Shown here one piece after another: positions 60,141 through 64,000 of a stretch of 64,000 bases of DNA. Source of the DNA: Calliopsis andreniformis (Eukaryota > Arthropoda > Insecta > Hymenoptera > Andrenidae). Each line of letters begins with the position of its first letter. Within the stretch, counting starts at the first letter, position 1. Both the position numbers and the translations under genes were made by a program. The notes under the pieces were generated by a model. It saw only the letters and a program-made list of their open reading frames with translations. It did no database searches and was not told where the DNA came from. The DNA is taken from positions 12,246,001-12,310,000 of the forward strand of contig NC_135069.1 in assembly GCF_051401765.1 (NCBI RefSeq), read 5' to 3'.

Positions 60141-60470
60141 CCTAATAGTTTTAGAGTGCCTCAACGATCAGGAATAAGGATCTAACGTTATCGTTTCGAA
60201 CCGACGACTTTCGATTCCGGAGCGACACGAACGCTCCATGGTTCTCGATTATCTCGACACAGGTAAGAGACGGAGGACAACAAGTGTATGGTTTTAGAGA
60301 GCCACGAGTACCAGGAATAAGGATCTACCGTTGTCCCTTCGTTCCGTCGACATTCGGTTCCGGAGCGACACGAACGGGGACTTAGAATTTTTTCGCTCGA
60401 ACTCCGGAGCGACACGATCGCTCCGTTACTCTAGGTTCTCTCGGTCCACGGGCATCAGAGAGCACAACAG
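60141..60470 (+). repeat. Spacer subrepeat unit 2 (330 bp)
   Basis: It contains two CCGGAGCGACAC elements in the 3' part. The stem of unit 1 is interrupted because the right arm reads TCGATTC. Private variants include GAATAAGGATCTAACG near 60172, CCATGGTTCTC near 60237 and GAGTACCAGG near 60306. Confidence 0.9.
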
Positions 60471-60887
60471 CCTAATAGTTTTAGAGTGCCTCAACGATCA
60501 GGAATATGGATCTAACGTTCCCGTTTCGAACCGACGACTTTCGATTCCGGAGCGACACTAACGCTCCATGATTCTCGATTATCTCGACACAGGTAAGAGA
60601 CAGAGGACAACAAGTGTATGGTTTTAGAGAGCCACGAGCACCAGGAATAAGGATCTACCGTTGTCCCTTCGTTCCGTCGACATTCGGTTCCGGAGCGACA
60701 CGAACGGGGACTTAGAATTTTTTCGCTCGGCCTCCGGAGCGACACGAACGGGGACTTAGAATTTTTTCGCTCGGCCTCCGGAGCGACACGAACGGGGACT
60801 TAGAATTTTTCGCTCGAACTCCGGAGCGACACGATCGCTCCGATATTCTACGTTCTCTCGGTCCACGGGCATCAGAGAGCAAAACAG
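60471..60887 (+). repeat. Spacer subrepeat unit 3 (417 bp, longest)
   Basis: It contains four CCGGAGCGACAC elements in the 3' part, at 60690, 60734, 60778 and 60821. The last interval is 43 bp because one T is missing from the T-tract. The right arm of the 5' stem is again TCGATTC, as in unit 2. CGACACTAACG near 60555 is private. Confidence 0.9.
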
Positions 60888-61217
60888 CCTAATAGTTTTA
60901 GAGTGCCTCAACGATCAGGAATATGGATCTAACGTTCTCGTTTCGAACCGACGACTTTCGGTTCCGGAGCGACACGAACGCTCCATGATTCTCGATTATC
61001 TCGACACAGGTAAGAGACAGAGGACAACAAGTGTATGGTTTTAGAGAGCCACGAGCACCCGGAATAAGGATCTACCGTTGTCCGTTCGTTCCGTCGACAT
61101 TCGGTTCCGGAGCGACACGAACGAGGACTTAGAATTTTTTCGCTCGGCCTCCGGAGCGACACGATCGCTCCGATATTCTACGTTCTCTCGGTCCACGGGC
61201 ATCAGAGAGCAAACCAG
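60888..61217 (+). repeat. Spacer subrepeat unit 4 (330 bp)
   Basis: It contains two CCGGAGCGACAC elements in the 3' part and an intact GAACCGA/TCGGTTC stem. It shares with unit 1 the AGCACCCGG, TTGTCCGTTCG and CGAACGAGGAC variants. The last subrepeat is entered through GGCCTCCGG rather than GAACTCCGG, showing that the 44-bp deletion removed the usual final junction. Confidence 0.9.
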
Positions 61218-61591
61218 CCTAATAGTTTTAGAGTGCCTTAACGATCAGGAATATGGATCTAACGTTCTCGTTTCGAACCGACGACTTTCGGTTCCGGAGC
61301 GACACGAGCGCTCCATGATTCTCGATTATCTCGACACAGGTAAGAGACAGAGGACAACAAGTGTATGGTTTTAGAGAGACACGAGCACCAGGAATAAGGA
61401 TCTACCGTTGTCCCTTCGTTCCGTCGACATTCGGTTCCGGTGCGACACGAACGGGGACTTAGAATTTTTTCGCTCGGCCTCCGGAGCGACACGAACGGGG
61501 ACTTAGCATTTTTTCGCTCGAACTCCGGAGCGACACGATCGCTCCGATATTCTACGTTCTCTCGGTCCACGGGCATCAGAGAGCACAACAG
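61218..61591 (+). repeat. Spacer subrepeat unit 5 (374 bp)
   Basis: It contains three 44-bp-spaced elements, the first mutated to CCGGTGCGACAC near 61437. Variants include GTGCCTTAACG near 61234, AGAGAGACACGAGC near 61373 and GACTTAGCATTTTTTCG, the last shared with unit 6. Confidence 0.9.
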
Positions 61592-61965
61592 CCTAATAGT
61601 TTTAGAGTGCCTCAACGATCAGGAATATGGATCTAACGTTCTCGTTTCGAACCGACGACTTTCGGTTCCGGAGCGACACGAACGCTCCATGATTCTCGAT
61701 TATCTCGACACAGGTAAGAGACAGAGGACAACAAGTGTATGGTTTTAGAGAGCCACGAGCACCAGGAATAAGGATCTACCGTTGTCCCTTCGTTCTGTCG
61801 ACATTCGGTTCCGGAGCGACACGAACGGGGACTTAGAATTTTTTCGCTCGGCCTCCGGAGCGACACGAACGGGGACTTAGCATTTTTTCGCTCGAACTCC
61901 GGAGCGACACGATCGCTCCGATATTCTACGTTCTCTCGGTCCACGGGCATCAGAGAGCACAACAG
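61592..61965 (+). repeat. Spacer subrepeat unit 6 (374 bp)
   Basis: It contains three elements, all with intact CCGGAGCGACAC. It shares GACTTAGCATTTTTTCG and the GAGCACAACAG end with unit 5. CGTTCTGTCGAC near 61792 is private. Confidence 0.9.
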
Positions 61966-62219
61966 CCTAATAGTTTTAGAGTGCCTCAACGATCAGGAAT
62001 ATGGATCTAACGTTCTCGTTTCGAACCGACGACTTTCGGTTCCGGAGCGACACGAACGCTCCATGATTCTCGATTATCTCGACACAGGTAAGAGACAGAG
62101 GACAACAAGTGTATGGATTTAGAGAGCCACGAGCACCAGGAATAAGGATCTACCGTTGTCCTTTCGTTCCGTCGACATTCGGTTCCGGAGCGACACGAAC
62201 GGGGACTTAGAATATTTTC
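61966..62219 (+). repeat. Spacer subrepeat unit 7, truncated
   Basis: It follows the other units through the first CCGGAGCGACACGAACGGGGAC element. It then departs at the T-tract: GAATATTTTCAATATTGC replaces GAATTTTTTCGCTCG. The unit thus lacks the rest of the 3' subrepeats and the CGGTCCACGGGC end, and unique sequence follows. Confidence 0.88.
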
Positions 62220-62340
62220 AATATTGCTATATCTGTATGTATATAGTCTTAAAATATGTGGTTGAAACATGTTGAAAGTTTGTGATTATAGCAGTATAAT
62301 GTCCGCAGTTTAGTATTAAGTTACTTTTATACGACCTCGT
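62220..62340 (+). other. Unique A+T-rich spacer between subrepeats and promoter region
   Basis: About 120 bp of non-repeated sequence with TATATAG (62238-62244) and TTAAAATATG. It belongs to neither array. An upstream promoter element or a spacer terminator could lie here, but nothing in it is diagnostic. The TATATAG motif is an alternative Pol I core element to the one proposed at 62471. Confidence 0.6.
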
Positions 62341-62530
62341 ATGTGTACGTGTTCATCTGCCGAGTCTAAGTGGCAGCGTACCGGCCGGGAGTGCTGCACG
62401 CGCGGCGAGTTCCCACCGTAAGGCCGCGCGGCTACGGTCGGCCGTCGCCGGCCTCTCGGCCGGCCACTCGGTATCTATAAGAGAAGCGTCGGTCCGGACG
62501 TGCCGGTCGAGGCATCGCTGGGCGCGTGGC
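62341..62530 (+). promoter_or_regulatory. Candidate RNA polymerase I promoter region of the rRNA gene
   Basis: A CpG-rich block (ACCGGCCGGGAG, CGCGCGGC, GTCGGCCGTCGCCGG) ends in a perfect hairpin: GCCGGCC (62447-62453), loop TCTC, GGCCGGC (62458-62464). Seven bases further on is GTATCTATAAGAG (62471-62483), which is TATA-like. Arthropod Pol I promoters are species-specific, and several have a TATA-like core near the start site. Here the block lies about 1.25 kb before 18S and directly downstream of the subrepeats, the expected place. The start site itself is not visible; about 62500 is a guess. Confidence is moderate for the region and low for the exact site. Confidence 0.5.
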
Positions 62531-62785
62531 TATTCTACGATCTGGGTCGAGAAGCAGTCCACCGCTCCTCGGGATCTTGTATCTCGAGTGTCTTCGAACG
62601 GTTTACGTTCCGGATCTTTCTCTACACAGCATGACCACGGGTCGGTGTCTAAGACCGAATGGCCCTTATGTGGTAATCGTCCTTTGGACGTTGGTGACTT
62701 GTATGCACTAGCGTGTATACTCGTACTTACTGAGCATCAACTCTTTGTCCGAGCGAATGAGTTTATTTAAACTGAACGAAACGTT

Positions 62786-62800
62786 CCGTCTTTAAGACGG
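62786..62800 (+). other. Short perfect hairpin in the 5' ETS
   Basis: CCGTCT (62786-62791) pairs with AGACGG (62795-62800) around a TTA loop. If transcribed it would be a compact stem in the leader. Without homologues a structural role cannot be judged. Confidence 0.5.
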
Positions 62801-63012
62801 GCGCCGGGCTTACGTGAGAATGGAAAGCCTAAATATCAAGAGGTGTCAGATTTTCGATATGTGCAGCGCGCACATTCCGCGCCAGCTCGCTATGCCCAGC
62901 ACGACGCTTAACGCGCTATCTCGATATGTTTCGGCATGCCACTATTACGCGCTTCTGTCGACTTTGCCCAGCGTGCTTGATACGCGCTTCGTCGTCAGTG
63001 ACCAGCGTGAGT

Positions 63013-63110
63013 GGTTTACGTGCCTGTACGATGGATGCTTAGCGCGAGCGTATAACGCTCCGTAGAGTTTTCTGCGGAGGTCCGGTGTACGTGCTTACCG
63101 ATGGATGACC
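63013..63110 (+). repeat. Degenerate direct repeat in the 5' ETS (72-bp spacing)
   Basis: GGTTTACGTGCCTGTACGAT and then GGATG (63013-63037) is echoed by GGTGTACGTGCTTACCGATG and then GATG (from 63084). The copies are about 72 bp apart. Between them GAGCG (63046-63050) and CGCTC (63056-63060) form a 5-bp stem with a TATAA loop. This may be an old local duplication. Confidence 0.5.
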
Positions 63111-63700
63111 AACGGCGTGTGTGATTCGTGCTTGTCGAGGTCCGACACCAATGTTGGAATTGTCAAATAAATGAACGAACCGAGACTCCTTGTCGAATTT
63201 ACAATCTTTACGTGACACGCAAAAGCAAAGATTTAATACTGTGGATCACATGAGTTTGCTGTTCGTGTCACGAGTTTCTGAACATGTGTTGTGGGATATT
63301 TGTGCACACGAAAAATTGTGGATCTATCTGAATTGTGTTGAGGTGTGCAATCCCAATTGATTGAAAGTAAAAGATGAGAAAGGAGTAGTGACGTGCGAGC
63401 AAGATATCACTGTGATGCTTGGCTCTGGAAATTGTGTGAAAGGGCGGCTCGATCCGAGAGAGAGGAAGTTCACAGGAATATTTTTGTGGAAGGATATGTT
63501 CTGTGATTCTTCACTCTCATATGAAGAAGAATTGTGTGTGAAAGGCTGGTGGATCGTTGCCGAAGGAGCTCAAGTATCACGACGGAGAGAATAGTTTCGT
63601 GGATATTTCTCTGTGTGATAATTCTTGTCTCGAAAATTAGAAACTAGACAGAGAGTGTCGTCGATCGGTGATCTGCAAAAGTGAAACCGACGACGATGGT

Positions 63701-63720
63701 GAAGTAGGAGAGGAGGAGGA
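63701..63720 (+). other. Purine-only tract just upstream of the 18S 5' end
   Basis: GAAGTAGGAGAGGAGGAGGA is purine-only except for one T (63705). It ends 17 bases before the 18S start. It may influence processing at the leader/18S junction, but this is inference from position only. Confidence 0.45.
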
Positions 63721-63737
63721 GTCTTTACGAAGCTCGC

Positions 63738-64000
63738 TCCCTGGTTGATCCTGCCAGTAGTCATATGCTTGTCTCAAAGATTAAGCCATGCATGTCTCAG
63801 TACGTGCCGTATTAAGGTGAAACCGCGAATGGCTCATTAAATCAGTTATGGTTCCTTAGATTGTACCCACATTTACTTGGATAACTGTGGTAATTCTAGA
63901 GCTAATACATGCAAAATGGAGTTCCGCCCAGAGATGGAAGGAACGCTTTTATTAGATCAAAACCAATCGGTGACATAGGGTTATACCTACGTCCATCGTT
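63738..64000 (+). rRNA. 18S rRNA: 18S small-subunit rRNA, 5' part (continues beyond window)
   Basis: The start carries the near-universal eukaryotic sequence CCTGGTTGATCCTGCCAG (from 63740), followed by AGTCATATGCTTGTCTC, AAGATTAAGCCATGCATG, GTGAAACCGCGAATGGCTC and GGTAATTCTAGAGCTAATAC. The mature 5' end is placed at 63738 by counting back to the usual TACCTGG; here it reads TCCCTGG, with C in place of A at 63739. About 263 bases are present, so the gene is cut by the window edge. Transcription is on the + strand by Pol I, with product in the 40S ribosomal subunit. The sequence looks arthropod or insect-like and intact as far as seen. Confidence 0.98.

Larger units (their letters stand above)
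59767..62219 (+). repeat. rDNA spacer subrepeat array (330/374/417-bp units)
   Basis: Seven head-to-tail units begin with CCTAATAGTTTTAGAGTG at 59767, 60141, 60471, 60888, 61218, 61592 and 61966. Full lengths are 374, 330, 417, 330, 374 and 374 bp; the seventh is cut off near 62219. Each unit has a conserved 5' part and a 3' part with 2-4 copies of a 44-bp subrepeat starting CCGGAGCGACACGAACG and ending TTTTTTCGCTCG. Each ends in CGGTCCACGGGCATCAGAGAG. Position just upstream of the promoter and 18S, together with subrepeat copy-number variation, is what insect intergenic spacers usually show. In other species such repeats act as Pol I enhancers or spacer promoters; that role here is inference. 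Short open frames within are unsupported. Confidence 0.93.
62500..63737 (+). other. Putative 5' external transcribed spacer (5' ETS)
   Basis: Unique sequence runs from the candidate promoter to the 18S 5' end. It is mixed in composition, contains no long open frame with protein-like character, and has several potential hairpins. An example is CCGTCT-TTA-AGACGG at 62786-62800. The last 40 bases include a purine-only tract (63701-63720). By position this is the leader removed during pre-rRNA processing. The left boundary depends on the unproven start site. Small open frames (for example 62814-63065) show no recognisable domain and are not annotated as genes. Confidence 0.65.

Noticed and set aside
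61259..61615. 118-codon minus-strand open frame in the G+C-rich array (also 61633-61989)
   Set aside because: It repeats with the spacer unit, is Arg/Ser-rich from CpG-rich DNA, spans the variable 44-bp subrepeats and shows no known domain.
62814..63065. 83-codon open frame in the leader
   Set aside because: There is no recognisable domain, and its position is inside the putative 5' ETS of a Pol I unit. Length is within chance expectation.

Overview
The window contains no convincing protein-coding gene. It reads as the upstream flank of a nuclear ribosomal DNA unit from an arthropod, most likely an insect. The 5' end of the 18S rRNA gene begins at about 63738 on the + strand and runs off the right edge. 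The insect assignment rests on the general look of the first 263 bases of 18S and on the A+T-rich spacer; I cannot name the order or species.

Layout, left to right. (1) Positions 1-59766 are one uninterrupted, head-to-tail array of a very A+T-rich satellite with a 410-bp period. I count 145 complete units between 292 and 59671, plus partial units at both ends. The left end is outside the window, so the array is longer than 59.7 kb. Units are built from degenerate trinucleotide-phased sequence of the ATA/ATC/AAC/CAT kind. They fall into recognisable variant classes that recur in the same order, showing higher-order repeats (clearest at nine units, about 3689 bp) and many nested segmental duplications. 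(2) Positions 59767-62219 switch abruptly to a more G+C-rich, CpG-containing array of seven units of 330, 374 or 417 bp. The length steps come from 2, 3 or 4 copies of an internal 44-bp subrepeat. This looks like a typical rDNA intergenic-spacer subrepeat (enhancer or spacer-promoter) array. (3) Positions 62220-62340 are unique and A+T-rich. (4) Positions 62341-62530 are a CpG-rich block with a strong GC hairpin and a TATA-like element, the best candidate for the RNA polymerase I promoter. (5) From about 62500 to 63737 is the putative 5' external transcribed spacer. (6) 18S rRNA follows.

The parts fit one transcription unit: a distal satellite, proximal spacer subrepeats, a Pol I promoter, a leader, and the small-subunit rRNA. 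The unusual aspect is the size and nature of the distal satellite. Either this is an exceptionally long intergenic spacer, or the window lies at the edge of the nucleolus organiser where rDNA abuts heterochromatic satellite. The many open frames on both strands of the array are best explained by the trinucleotide phasing of the satellite, although their regular ATGA stop/start overlaps are striking and are reported as a finding.
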